This document shows positions 17,512 to 28,080 of a DNA stretch of 43,745 bases, piece by piece; positions within the stretch are counted from its first letter, which is position 1, and each line of letters starts with the position of its first letter. The translations under genes were made by a program, and so were the position numbers. Under the pieces are notes generated by a model. That model had not been told where the DNA came from and made no database searches. It was given only the letters and a program-made list of their open reading frames with translations. The stretch is taken from contig NZ_CABQJR010000021.1 of the NCBI RefSeq assembly GCF_902464545.1, positions 1 to 43,745 on the forward strand. Reading direction: 5' to 3'. Source of the DNA: an uncultured Senegalimassilia sp. Lineage in GTDB: Bacteria > Actinomycetota > Coriobacteriia > Coriobacteriales > Eggerthellaceae.

Positions 17512-18546
17512 TTGGCCACGTTGCTCAGCCTGCTCGCTGCGGTGGTCACGGCCGTCGTATGCATGCTCGTGTACGACGCTTCCATAGCGGTCCTGCTGGT
17601 GCTCATCCCCATCAGCATAATCATCTTCTGCATCAGCCTGCTTATCGGCCATTTCCTATCCGAGCCGCTTAGCGACCTGGCGAAGAAGATGGCAGCGTTC
17701 CGCAGCGGCGCGCCCGTCACGTTCGAGCCCGACGGCCGCATGTACGAGGCAGATCTGCTGACCAGCGACTTCAAGCGCCTCGTGCAAACCACCACCCAGC
17801 AGCAGCACGACCTCGCCATCAAAGAGCGCCGCCAGAACGAGTTCATCAGCGACGTCGCGCATGAGCTGCGCACGCCGCTGACGGCCATCCGCGGCAACGC
17901 CGAGATGCTCGCCGACCCCGATCTGCCGCCCTCGCTGCATGAGAAGTTCTGCGGCATCATCGTGAACGAAAGCGAGCGCCTCAGCCGCTTGACGCACGAC
18001 CTTCTGACCCTGCAGCGCATAGAAAGCTCCCCCATCCCCGAGACCATGCAGCGCGTGAACCTGCACGATCTGGCGAACAGCGTGGTCGACGCGCTGTCCC
18101 CCATCCTGCACGACCGCCAGGCGAACACGAGCGTCTCGGGCGAGGCTCCCGACGTGCTGGGCAACCCCGACAGCTTGCGCCAGGCCGTCACCAACCTGGT
18201 CGAGAACGCCAGCCGCTTCATCAAGCCCGGTGGCCACATCAACGTTGAGCTATTCGGCATGAACGGCAACTCCATCATCGCCGTGAAAGACGACGGCTGC
18301 GGCTTCGGCGACGTGGACCCCAAGCTGCTCTTCGACCGCTTCTACCGCACCGACGCAAGCCGCACGCGCGGCACAGGCGGCACGGGCTTGGGCCTTGCCA
18401 TCGTGAAATCCATCGCCGAGGCGCACGACGGCACCGTCGAGGCCGTCAATCTCCCCGAGGGCGGAGCGTGCTTCATGATCGCCATCCCCTCCATCCCCGC
18501 CGACATCTCGGTGAAGAAGCCCCACGGGAAAACGAAGAACGCCTAA
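17512..18546 (+). CDS. Sensor histidine kinase
   Basis: A membrane kinase of 344 aa from the TTG at 17512. The hydrophobic N-terminus (about 3-48) forms two membrane helices with almost no external loop, so it may sense within the membrane. A HAMP-like linker (LSEPLSDLAKKMAAFRSG) is followed by HisKA with the phospho-histidine in DVAHELRTPLTAIRG (His117). The ATPase domain has NLVENASRF, DDGCGFGD and GTGGTGLGLAIVK. The start is uncertain. The TTG has no ribosome site, and the frame is open back to 17473. A CTG at 17491 or an ATA at 17482 overlapping the regulator's TAA would give a more usual N-terminus (KRLQTYFALLATLL). Confidence 0.92.
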   Translation: MATLLSLLAAVVTAVVCMLVYDASIAVLLVLIPISIIIFCISLLIGHFLSEPLSDLAKKMAAFRSGAPVTFEPDGRMYEADLLTSDFKRLVQTTTQQQHDLAIKERRQNEFISDVAHELRTPLTAIRGNAEMLADPDLPPSLHEKFCGIIVNESERLSRLTHDLLTLQRIESSPIPETMQRVNLHDLANSVVDALSPILHDRQANTSVSGEAPDVLGNPDSLRQAVTNLVENASRFIKPGGHINVELFGMNGNSIIAVKDDGCGFGDVDPKLLFDRFYRTDASRTRGTGGTGLGLAIVKSIAEAHDGTVEAVNLPEGGACFMIAIPSIPADISVKKPHGKTKNA

Positions 18547-18741
18547 GGGGGAGGCTGGCGCAACCGGGCTGATGGTTGCTGCGCAGACGCCAAGCGTTTA
18601 CTTCACCCGCGCATCGATTCCGGTGCGGGCAGGGGTCATGACGTGGGGATTCGCAGGGGCCGCAACGCGCGATGCTATACTCGAGCGTAATCGACACGCA
18701 TCATCTCCGGGGCGCATCGCCCCGCACATCGAAGGAGCATC

Positions 18742-19854
18742 ATGGGTTGCACCATCATCGGCTGCGGCAAGCAGCTGCCGGCACTTGACGTGCCCAATGA
18801 AGAGCTGACCAAGCTGGTCGACACCAGCGACGAATGGATTTCCACGCGCACGGGCATCCTCTCGCGCCGCGTGTGCGTCAGCGAGGGCAACGTCGATCTG
18901 GCCGAAGGCGCTGCGCGCCAGGCGCTCGGCTGGGCAGACGGCGGCTATTCCGAGCGCAAGATCGCTCCCGAGGACATCGACCTCATCATCTACTCCACCA
19001 TCACGCCCGACGAGGTGGTCCCCACCTGCGCCGCCATGCTGCGCCGACGCTTGGGCCTGGTCAACGCCGCGGCATTCGACATGAACGCCGCATGCTCGGG
19101 CTTCATCTACGGCTTGACCATCGCCGAGACCATGATGGCCGCCAGCGCCCCGGGCGCTGCGGGCGCGGCGGGCCGCAACCCCATCCGACGCGCGCTCGTG
19201 GTGGGCGGCGAACGCCTGACCCGCATCGTCGATTGGAACGACCGCAACACGTGCGTGCTGTTCGGCGACGGCGCCGGCGCCGCCGTGGTGGAATGGGACG
19301 AGCGCAAGCCCGGCATCCTGTCGTGGTACATCAAAAACGATGACGACGATTCCAACGCCCTCACCTGCCCTTCCGCCTACGACGCGCCCCAGCCCTTCAC
19401 GGCCGAGGGCATCGATGCGGATGCGTTGCAGCAGGCCGACCCCGGCACCGCCCCCATCGACGCCGAGCTCGACGTCGCGGAACGTGTAGCCGCAGGGGCG
19501 CCGCGCCAGGCCTTGTACATGAACGGCCAGAAGGTGTTCAAGTTCGCCACCAGCGTCATGCCCGCCGCCATCGAGGAGGTGCTGCGCCGCGCGAACCTGA
19601 CCATCGACGACGTGCAGTTCATCGTCCCACATCAGGCGAACCTGCGCATCATCAAGTACGCCGCCAAGCGCATGGGCCTGCCGCTCGAACGCTTCCAGGT
19701 ATCCATCGCGCATCGCGGCAACTCGTCGTCGGCGTGCATCCCCATGACGCTGTGCGACGCGTACGAAAGCGGCAACATCCATCCCGGCGACAAGGTGGTG
19801 CTCGTGGGCTTCGGCGGCGGCTTCACCAGCGGCGCCGTTCTGTACGAGGCGTAA
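18742..19854 (+). CDS. fabH: 3-oxoacyl-ACP synthase III (FabH)
   Basis: A 370-aa condensing enzyme that starts fatty-acid synthesis from an acyl-CoA and malonyl-ACP. The catalytic triad is visible: Cys118 in NAACSGF, His297 in VPHQANLRI and Asn327 in HRGNSSSACIP. It is about 45 residues longer than typical FabH because of an acidic, unconserved insertion at about 200-245 (KNDDDDSNA through LQQADPG) in the region before the final beta strands. GAAGGAG stands six bases before the ATG, and a possible -10 TATACT lies at 18676. It is a stand-alone plus-strand gene convergent with bioY across a shared terminator. No other fab gene is in the window. Confidence 0.92.
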   Translation: MGCTIIGCGKQLPALDVPNEELTKLVDTSDEWISTRTGILSRRVCVSEGNVDLAEGAARQALGWADGGYSERKIAPEDIDLIIYSTITPDEVVPTCAAMLRRRLGLVNAAAFDMNAACSGFIYGLTIAETMMAASAPGAAGAAGRNPIRRALVVGGERLTRIVDWNDRNTCVLFGDGAGAAVVEWDERKPGILSWYIKNDDDDSNALTCPSAYDAPQPFTAEGIDADALQQADPGTAPIDAELDVAERVAAGAPRQALYMNGQKVFKFATSVMPAAIEEVLRRANLTIDDVQFIVPHQANLRIIKYAAKRMGLPLERFQVSIAHRGNSSSACIPMTLCDAYESGNIHPGDKVVLVGFGGGFTSGAVLYEA

Positions 19855-19922
19855 CCACACGTATACCGCTGAAACCCATTGAACAGCTCCGCGCTGACCG
19901 CCCATAAACTACGACGAAACGC

Positions 19923-19950
19923 GAAGAGGCCCGCATAAGCGGGCCTCTTC
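19923..19950. terminator. Bidirectional terminator between fabH and bioY
   Basis: A perfect 12-bp stem (GAAGAGGCCCGC, 19923-19934, with 19939-19950) and a 4-nt loop between two convergent genes. Neither side has a long T run, though the right arm ends in CTTC and the minus-strand side continues into GCGTTTCG. Confidence 0.7.
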
Positions 19951-19977
19951 ATTACGCTTGGGTTATACGGGAATCGC

Positions 19978-20571
19978 TTATGCGCGATGTCCCACGGCAG
20001 CGTTGACGGCGCGGGCGCAGATAACGGCTGCGACCAGCTTCGCCAGGTCGACCAGGATGAACGGCGCAACGCCGGCCGCGAAGGCGGCGGCGGGGGTCAT
20101 AGAAGCCACGGCCATCAGCTGAGCCCAGCCGCACACATAGGCGACGGCAAGGAACACCAAGCCGGTCAGGAAATCGATCGCGAACGCGCGGACGCCCTTC
20201 GCCTGGCCATCGCGAGCCAGCACGGCCTTCAGGCCGAAGCGCACGGCCACGGCCAGGCCCACGCCCAGCAGGTAGCCCCACAAAAAGCCGCCGGTCGCAC
20301 CGGCCAGAACGCCGATACCACCGCGCATGCCACTGAACACGGGCACACCCACGGCGCCCAGAACCAGGTACGCGGTGATGGCCGCAATCGCCTCTTTCGG
20401 CTGCAGCACCAGCACCATGAACGCCACGGCGAAGATCTGCAACGTGAACGGCACGGGACCCAGGGGCACCGTCACCCACGCCGACACCGCCGTGATGGCG
20501 ACCGTCAATGCGACGAACGCGATCGAACGCGTGCGCGACCCGGCGGCCGTCTTCTTCTGAACCTGTTCCAC
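19978..20571 (-). CDS. bioY: BioY biotin transporter S component
   Basis: A 197-aa membrane protein with six hydrophobic segments. Conserved BioY features include VPLGPVPFTLQIFAV (about 37-51), GVPVFSGMRGGIGVLAGATG with the glycine-rich GGFLWGY block, and a final helix with LVDLAKLVAAVI. BioY captures biotin for an ECF-type transporter and works with shared EcfA/EcfT components that are not in the window. I chose the GTG at 20571, preceded by AAGGGG. Upstream starts (20601, 20652) lack a ribosome site. birA two genes upstream fits biotin use. No biotin operator was recognised, and the BirA here has no DNA-binding domain. Confidence 0.9.
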   Translation of the reverse strand: MEQVQKKTAAGSRTRSIAFVALTVAITAVSAWVTVPLGPVPFTLQIFAVAFMVLVLQPKEAIAAITAYLVLGAVGVPVFSGMRGGIGVLAGATGGFLWGYLLGVGLAVAVRFGLKAVLARDGQAKGVRAFAIDFLTGLVFLAVAYVCGWAQLMAVASMTPAAAFAAGVAPFILVDLAKLVAAVICARAVNAAVGHRA

Positions 20572-20722
20572 AACTTCCCCTTCCTTGTCCCCCTGGTTCA
20601 TCCAGAAGGCCCATCCGCGACACCATCGCGGCGATCGCTGCGCCAAACGCATCGACCCTATTTCCTACAAACCACAGCGGAATTGTAGCATGCGCACAAT
20701 TTCCCTCACCGCTTTCGGCCGT

Positions 20723-20757
20723 AAAAAAGCCTTGCAGCGCAAAAACGTTGCAAGGCT
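20723..20757 (-). terminator. Rho-independent terminator of the MATE gene
   Basis: The stem AGCCTTGCA (20728-20736) pairs perfectly with 20749-20757. On the minus strand it is followed by TTTTTTAC. It lies just after the exporter stop and separates it from bioY. Confidence 0.85.
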
Positions 20758-20768
20758 GAAACAAACCG

Positions 20769-22292
20769 CTAGAACTTGGCCTGCAGCTGGCCGTTCTCCA
20801 GTTTGCGCAGACGCTTGAGCTCCAGCAAGACGAACACGCCGGTGGTGAAGATGGCCAAGAAGTCCGCCACGGGGCACGCGAAATACAGCGCATCCAGACC
20901 CGTGTAGCCCGGGAACCATACGGGCATGACCATGGGCAGGCCGATATAGAGCGGGATCAGGAACAGGATCTGGCGCGTAAGGGACAGAAACACCGACTTC
21001 GCCGGCTGGCCCGTTGCCTGGAAGTAGTTCGAGCCCACGATCTGGAAGCCCACGAACGGGATAAGGAACAGCTGCACCTGCAGCGCGAACACCGTGAACG
21101 AAAGCAGGGTCGGGTCGGTGATGCCGAAGAAGCCGACGATCTGGGTGGGGAACAGGTGCACGAGCGCCCACAGCACCACGGCGATAACCGTGTTGCCCGC
21201 GATGCCCCATGCCAGCGTCATCTTCACGCGCTTGAACAAATGTGCGCCGTAGTTGAAGCCGAGCAGCGGCTGGATGGCGATCGACATGCCGATGAGCGGC
21301 AGCACCACGAACGAGGCCACGCGCTGCACCACGCCGATAGACGCCAACGCGCCCTCTGCGCCGATGGGGCTTTGCGCGCCGTACATGTTCAACAGGTTGT
21401 TCAGCACGAAGTTCACCGCGGCCATGCCCGCCTGGACGGCGAAGCTTGCCAGGCCCAGCGACAAGATCAGGCGTACCGTCTCGGCGTGCAACGGCATCAT
21501 ATGCAGACGCAGGCGCATGGGGACGCCCTTCGTCAGGCAGAAGTACCACAGGACCGTGGCGCACGAGATGGCCTGGCCGCACACGGTGGCAAGCGCGCTG
21601 CCTACGACGCCCATGCCCATGACCAGCACGAACAGGGCATTGAACACGGTACACGCAACGGCGCCGATGATCATGGTGCCCAGCGCCCGGTTCGGTGCGC
21701 CGGCGGTACGGATGAAGTTGTTCACGCCCATGCCGATGCACTGGAAGATGAAGCCCAGGCTGATGATGCGGATGAACTGCATGGCGTAATCCCAGTCCTC
21801 GGGAGTAGCGCCCGACACGCTGAGCAGTCCGTCGATGCAGGCCGGGATGAACATGACGATGGCCACCACCACGGAAGCGATAAGGGAAAGCGTAACCGTG
21901 TTGCCCAGGCTGCGCTCGGCCTCCTCGGGCTTGCCCTCGCCCATGCGCAGCGCGGCCAGGGCGTTGCCGCCGTTACCCACCAGCATGGCGATGGCCATGA
22001 ACACCGTCATGATGGGCATGGCCACCGTTGCGGTGGACAGGCCGATCTCACCCATGGCCTGCCCCAGGAAGATGGAATCGATGACGTTGTACGCGCCGTT
22101 GACCAGCATGCCCAAGATAGAGGGGATGGCGAACTCGGTGATAAGGCGCGGGATGGACTCCGTACCCATGCGCGTCACCTTGTCGTGCTGCTTGGGCTTG
22201 CCCTGGGGGCCGGAGACTGCAGGCTTGCCCTGGGCATCCGCCGGATGAGACGGCGCCGCGGACGTGCCCTTTGCTTCTTGCTCTTGCGTCAT
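20769..22292 (-). CDS. MATE family efflux transporter
   Basis: A 507-aa protein with about 12 membrane helices in two homologous halves. The first half begins after a hydrophilic tail of about 55 residues with FAIPSILGMLVNGAYNVIDS and FLGQAMGEIGLSTATVAMP, the MATE opening pattern. The second half contains QPLLGFNYGAHLFKRVK. MATE proteins export cationic drugs, metabolites or other small molecules using Na or H gradients; the substrate cannot be inferred. The start has AAAGG about 12 bases upstream. The N-terminal Ala/Gln/Lys-rich tail is longer than usual. It is read in the same direction as birA and bioY, but its terminator and the 152-bp upstream gap suggest its own unit. Confidence 0.92.
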   Translation of the reverse strand: MTQEQEAKGTSAAPSHPADAQGKPAVSGPQGKPKQHDKVTRMGTESIPRLITEFAIPSILGMLVNGAYNVIDSIFLGQAMGEIGLSTATVAMPIMTVFMAIAMLVGNGGNALAALRMGEGKPEEAERSLGNTVTLSLIASVVVAIVMFIPACIDGLLSVSGATPEDWDYAMQFIRIISLGFIFQCIGMGVNNFIRTAGAPNRALGTMIIGAVACTVFNALFVLVMGMGVVGSALATVCGQAISCATVLWYFCLTKGVPMRLRLHMMPLHAETVRLILSLGLASFAVQAGMAAVNFVLNNLLNMYGAQSPIGAEGALASIGVVQRVASFVVLPLIGMSIAIQPLLGFNYGAHLFKRVKMTLAWGIAGNTVIAVVLWALVHLFPTQIVGFFGITDPTLLSFTVFALQVQLFLIPFVGFQIVGSNYFQATGQPAKSVFLSLTRQILFLIPLYIGLPMVMPVWFPGYTGLDALYFACPVADFLAIFTTGVFVLLELKRLRKLENGQLQAKF

Positions 22293-22444
22293 GCTTGCAT
22301 GCTGCCTTTCGAAACCTTTAACTACCTAAATTTTGTCAGCACTCTATTGTATGACCGGCGACCCGTAGAGAGCACACGCAGAAGAACCCCATGCCGGGAT
22401 TCCATCGTTCATGCATATCGAGTTAAGGAGCGAAAGGATACCGC

Positions 22445-23299
22445 CTAGCGGATATGGGCCTCGCCTGAGCTTGCGAACGCCTCCGCGCCTTCCGGCGTGC
22501 GCAGCACCAGCCGTCCGTCCGAAGCCACGCGCGTCACCGTGCCCGCCGCCAGCACGTTGCCCGAAAGGTCCTCCATGCGCACAAAGCGCCCGGACAGCGC
22601 GGAGCACGCGTCGAACTCGGCTTGGAAGGGCTCAAAGCCCTGCTCGCACCACAGCGGGTACACGATGGCAAGCTGGTCGCACAGCGCATCGGCCACGGCA
22701 TGGATGCGGTCTTCCACGGGGCCTTCGCAAAATCCCAGTTCATCCAGGTATACCGGGATGTTCTTTCCCGCCGGCGCGGATGCGGTATCGGCCGGGCGGG
22801 CCACGTTGACGCCCACGCCCACGCAAAGCGCCCGCGCATGCATCTCCGTCGAGATGCCGCACAGCTTATGGAAGGGACGCTTGGGTTGACGGTCGCCGTC
22901 AGAGGCTGCACCGCCCAATGCGCTACCTTCGCCGATTGCGCCACTGAAAGCAGCACCGCGCAGGGAATCGCCCGCTTCGGCCACCACGATGTCGTTCGGC
23001 CACTTCACCTGCACGCGACCCTCGAGCTCGGGGACGAGACTCACGATCGCGCGGCGAACGGCCAGGCCCACCAGCAAGCTGAGCGTAGGGAGCTGCGCCG
23101 GCGGGACTTCGGGGCGCAGCAAGAACGACTGGTACATGCCGCCGATCGGGCTTTCCCATGCGCGTCCTTGCCTGCCGTAGCCGGCGGTCTGCCGCAGGCC
23201 GCGCACGGCCAACCCCTCGGGCTGGCCTTCCTCGATAGCACGTTTGATCAGGTCGTTCGTGGACGTTACGGTCTCAAACGATTCCACGCGAAACTGCAT
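22445..23299 (-). CDS. birA: Biotin-[acetyl-CoA carboxylase] ligase without HTH domain
   Basis: A 284-aa group I biotin protein ligase. The biotinyl-AMP loop is QTAGYGRQGRAWESP (about 42-56). VKWPNDIVV is at about 103-111, and KLCGISTEM is at about 147. It attaches biotin to carboxylase or decarboxylase carriers. It lacks the N-terminal helix-turn-helix of E. coli BirA, so it should not repress bio genes. About 30 residues rich in Gly/Ala/Ser (AGDSLRGAAFSGAIGEGS and on) are inserted between the KWPND and KLCGI motifs, which are normally adjacent. The C-terminal SH3-like domain follows. GGAAAGG precedes the ATG. Confidence 0.93.
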   Translation of the reverse strand: MQFRVESFETVTSTNDLIKRAIEEGQPEGLAVRGLRQTAGYGRQGRAWESPIGGMYQSFLLRPEVPPAQLPTLSLLVGLAVRRAIVSLVPELEGRVQVKWPNDIVVAEAGDSLRGAAFSGAIGEGSALGGAASDGDRQPKRPFHKLCGISTEMHARALCVGVGVNVARPADTASAPAGKNIPVYLDELGFCEGPVEDRIHAVADALCDQLAIVYPLWCEQGFEPFQAEFDACSALSGRFVRMEDLSGNVLAAGTVTRVASDGRLVLRTPEGAEAFASSGEAHIR

Positions 23300-23514
23300 C
23301 CCAGCACCTTTCCCTTCTCATATGACGGCGCGGCGCAAAGCCGTTGCAAAGCAACGGAAAGTCGCGTTGAGCCAGCGCCGCGACACTGCGAACCGCAACC
23401 CATCGCCCAAGCCGACAACCCGGCCCCGGACCCTGCAAACCCGACGCAAGCCCGATTTCAGAGCCTGCGCCCCGGAATCCATCCGACCATCCGCAAGCCG
23501 CCGCTTTCCCCGGC

Positions 23515-24840
23515 TTAACGGCTGATGCGCTCGGCTTTCCCGTAGCGCTCGGATTCCGGCTTGGCCGCCTGCGCGACGCGCACGTCGTCGGCCAGCACGT
23601 GGTTCGGGCGCAGCTCCAGCAGCGGCTTCAGCACGAAGTCGCGCTCGAGGATGCGCGGATGCGGCAACGTGAGCATGTCGTTGTCCGTGACGTAGAGCTG
23701 ATAGTCCAGGATGTCCAGGTCGCACGTGCGCGGGCCGTTCTCGATCTCGCGGACGCGGCCCAGGCTGTTCTCGATGGCGTGCAGATATCCCAGCAGCTCC
23801 TTCGGCGCGATGCCCGTGCGCAGCAGCACCACGGCGTTGACGAACGTGTCCTGGTCCTCGTAGTAGGCCGGCTCGCTTTCGTAGAAGCTGGAGATGTCGA
23901 TGATCTGCGAATCGGGAAGGCTGCACAGCTCGGTGATGGCCTGGTTGAGCATGGCGATCTTGCCCTCAAGCTCCTCGCCGGGCTCTGCCACCAACGGCAC
24001 GTTGCAACCCAGGCCCAAGAACGCGTACGGGCGCATGTCGGACAGCGCCTTCACGGTTTCGGCCACGTTGTGCGCACGCACAACGCCCGCGCCCAGCTCG
24101 CACGCCATAAGCGCCTCGGCGGCGCTCACATGGTCGCGCTCGACCGGGTCGTCGATGCCGTAGGCGAAGCCCAGATAGCTTTTGCGGGAAACGGCAACCA
24201 TGACCGGGTAGCCCAGGCGCGCAAACTCCTGGAAGTTGCGCACGAGCTCGAGGGTCTGCGAAGCCGTCTTGCCGAAGCCCGGGCCCGGGTCGACGCAGAT
24301 GCGCTCGGGCGCCACGCCGGCGGCCTCGAGCATGGCCGCCTGGTCGCGCAGGTAGTCACGCACCTCGGCAACCACGTCGTCGTACTGCGGGTTCTGCTGC
24401 ATGGTGCCCGGCTCGCCCTTCATGTGCATGACCACCACGCCGCAATCGCTTTCGGCGGCAACCTGCACCATAGCCGGGTCGCGGAAGCCCGACACGTCGT
24501 TGATGACAGCGGCGCCGGCTTCCACGCACGCCTTAGCCACGGCGGCATGACGGGTGTCCACGCTCACGCAGACGCCCTGCTCGGCAAGGGCGCGCACCAC
24601 GGGAAGCACGCGGTCCGTCTCCTCCTCGACGCTCACCTCGGCCGACCCCGGACGCGTGGACTCGCCGCCCACGTCGATCATGTGCGCACCCTCGTCGATC
24701 ATCTGCTGCGCCCAGGACAGCGCCGCGTCGGGCGTGTTGTGCGTGCCGCCGTCGCTGAAGCTGTCGGGCGTGACGTTGAGGATGCCCATGATCACCGGTT
24801 TGCGCGTATCGAACTCGAACGAGCCGCATTTCCACATCAT
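23515..24840 (-). CDS. FolP-FolK fusion: dihydropteroate synthase and HPPK
   Basis: A 441-aa fusion. Residues about 1-270 are dihydropteroate synthase: MGILNVTPDSFSDGG, DVGGESTRPGS, NDVSGFRDP, DPGPGFGKT and the sulfonamide/pABA-site SRKSYLG. Residues about 272-430 are 6-hydroxymethyl-7,8-dihydropterin pyrophosphokinase: LGLGCNVP, SSFYESEP, ENGPRTCDLDILDY and LPHPRILERDFVLKPL. The two activities are consecutive steps of folate synthesis. FolB and FolE are not present here or nearby. The domain order is synthase first, the reverse of the eukaryotic HPPK-DHPS enzymes. The start has AAAGG seven bases upstream, with two adjacent ATGs. It follows the ftsH terminator. Confidence 0.94.
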   Translation of the reverse strand: MMWKCGSFEFDTRKPVIMGILNVTPDSFSDGGTHNTPDAALSWAQQMIDEGAHMIDVGGESTRPGSAEVSVEEETDRVLPVVRALAEQGVCVSVDTRHAAVAKACVEAGAAVINDVSGFRDPAMVQVAAESDCGVVVMHMKGEPGTMQQNPQYDDVVAEVRDYLRDQAAMLEAAGVAPERICVDPGPGFGKTASQTLELVRNFQEFARLGYPVMVAVSRKSYLGFAYGIDDPVERDHVSAAEALMACELGAGVVRAHNVAETVKALSDMRPYAFLGLGCNVPLVAEPGEELEGKIAMLNQAITELCSLPDSQIIDISSFYESEPAYYEDQDTFVNAVVLLRTGIAPKELLGYLHAIENSLGRVREIENGPRTCDLDILDYQLYVTDNDMLTLPHPRILERDFVLKPLLELRPNHVLADDVRVAQAAKPESERYGKAERISR

Positions 24841-24858
24841 GCTGAATGCCTTTCTTTC

Positions 24859-24890
24859 AAAAGAAGGCGAGCCTGACGGCCCGCCTTCTT
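24859..24890 (-). terminator. Rho-independent terminator of ftsH
   Basis: AAGAAGGCG-A-GCC (24861-24873) pairs with 24878-24890 with one mismatch around a 4-nt loop. On the minus strand it is followed by TTTTGAAAG. It lies between ftsH and the folP-folK start. Confidence 0.8.
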
Positions 24891-25005
24891 GCTATACCTT
24901 GACGTTTTCATATCGCGCCCGCCGCACCAGGCCGAAAAGCCCGGCGCATCGTGCGCAAACGATCCCGCCGCCCACCGCGAAGGTGCGGCGCGGCACCACG
25001 CCGGC

Positions 25006-27234
<2,229 letters not shown>

Positions 27235-27247
27235 AGGCCTTGCTTTC

Positions 27248-27790
27248 CTAGTTGTAGAGCTCGGGCTTCAGAACGCCGATGTACGGCAGGTTGCGGTAGC
27301 GCTCGGCGTAGTCCAGGCCGTAGCCCACGATGAACTCGTCGGGGCACTCGAAGCCCACGTATGCGCAGTCGATCTTGGCCTGCGCGCGGGTTTTCTTACG
27401 CAGCAGCGTGGCGACCTCGATGGACTTCGGGTTGCGCGCCTTCAGCGTTTTCAGCAGGTAGGTGAGCGTGAGGCCAGAGTCCAGGACGTCCTCGGCGATG
27501 ACCACGTTGCGGCCCTCGATCTGGGAGGACAGGTCCTTCAGGATGCGGACCACGCCGGAGCTTTTCACGCCGTTGCCGTAGGACGAGACGGCCATGTAGT
27601 CCATCTCGCACGGCAGCTGGATCTGACGTGCCAGGTCGGCCATGAAGATGGCCGCGCCGCGCAGGACGGAGATGAGGATAACGCCGTCGGGGTCGTCCTT
27701 ATAGTCCTGCGTGATGCCCGCGCCGATCTCGGCGACGCGCTGCTTGATTTCATCCTCGGTGAACAGGATGCGATCGATGTTTTCGTGCAC
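27248..27790 (-). CDS. hpt: Hypoxanthine phosphoribosyltransferase
   Basis: A 180-aa type I phosphoribosyltransferase. The PRPP-binding motif is VVIAEDVLDSGLTL (about 93-106). The purine site is marked by FIVGYGLDYAERYRNLPYIG near the end, and the flexible-loop serine-tyrosine is in MAVSSYGNG. It salvages hypoxanthine and guanine to IMP and GMP with PRPP. The GTG at 27790 is chosen because AGAGGT lies seven bases upstream and it fits family length. The frame runs 38 codons further upstream without conservation. The gene is 13 bp from ftsH and probably co-transcribed with it. Confidence 0.95.
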   Translation of the reverse strand: MHENIDRILFTEDEIKQRVAEIGAGITQDYKDDPDGVILISVLRGAAIFMADLARQIQLPCEMDYMAVSSYGNGVKSSGVVRILKDLSSQIEGRNVVIAEDVLDSGLTLTYLLKTLKARNPKSIEVATLLRKKTRAQAKIDCAYVGFECPDEFIVGYGLDYAERYRNLPYIGVLKPELYN

Positions 27791-28017
27791 GATGATTACC
27801 TCTTCGATGCATTTCGCCTGAAGAGCGCCCTGAGCGCCCTTATATGAACGAGCACAAGTGTACCATTCGGCCCGACCGGGCACATGACAATACCGTAACG
27901 CCACATAAATACGAGCGCCCGTGGACCTGCCGAAACCACGGAAGCGGACGTGCGGCGCGAACCCGCCGCACGGGGCGGCGAATGATGCCGCGCAGGCGCC
28001 GGCGGCCCGAAACGCGA

Positions 28018-28041
28018 ACCGGGGCGCCGCAGCGCCCCGGG
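28018..28041 (-). terminator. GC-rich hairpin downstream of maf
   Basis: CCGGGGCGC and GCGCCCCGG pair around a 4-nt loop, about 40 bp past the maf stop. No T run follows on the minus strand, so it is a weak terminator candidate or a pause hairpin. The rest of 27791-28080 shows no gene; it should contain the hpt-ftsH promoter. Confidence 0.35.
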
Positions 28042-28080
28042 ATGCCGATGGCCCGCTGCTTGCGAAAACGGCAGGGCCGG

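Noticed and set aside
19978..23299. BirA-repressed biotin regulon
   Set aside because: The BirA here has no helix-turn-helix domain, and no biotin operator dyad is seen before bioY.
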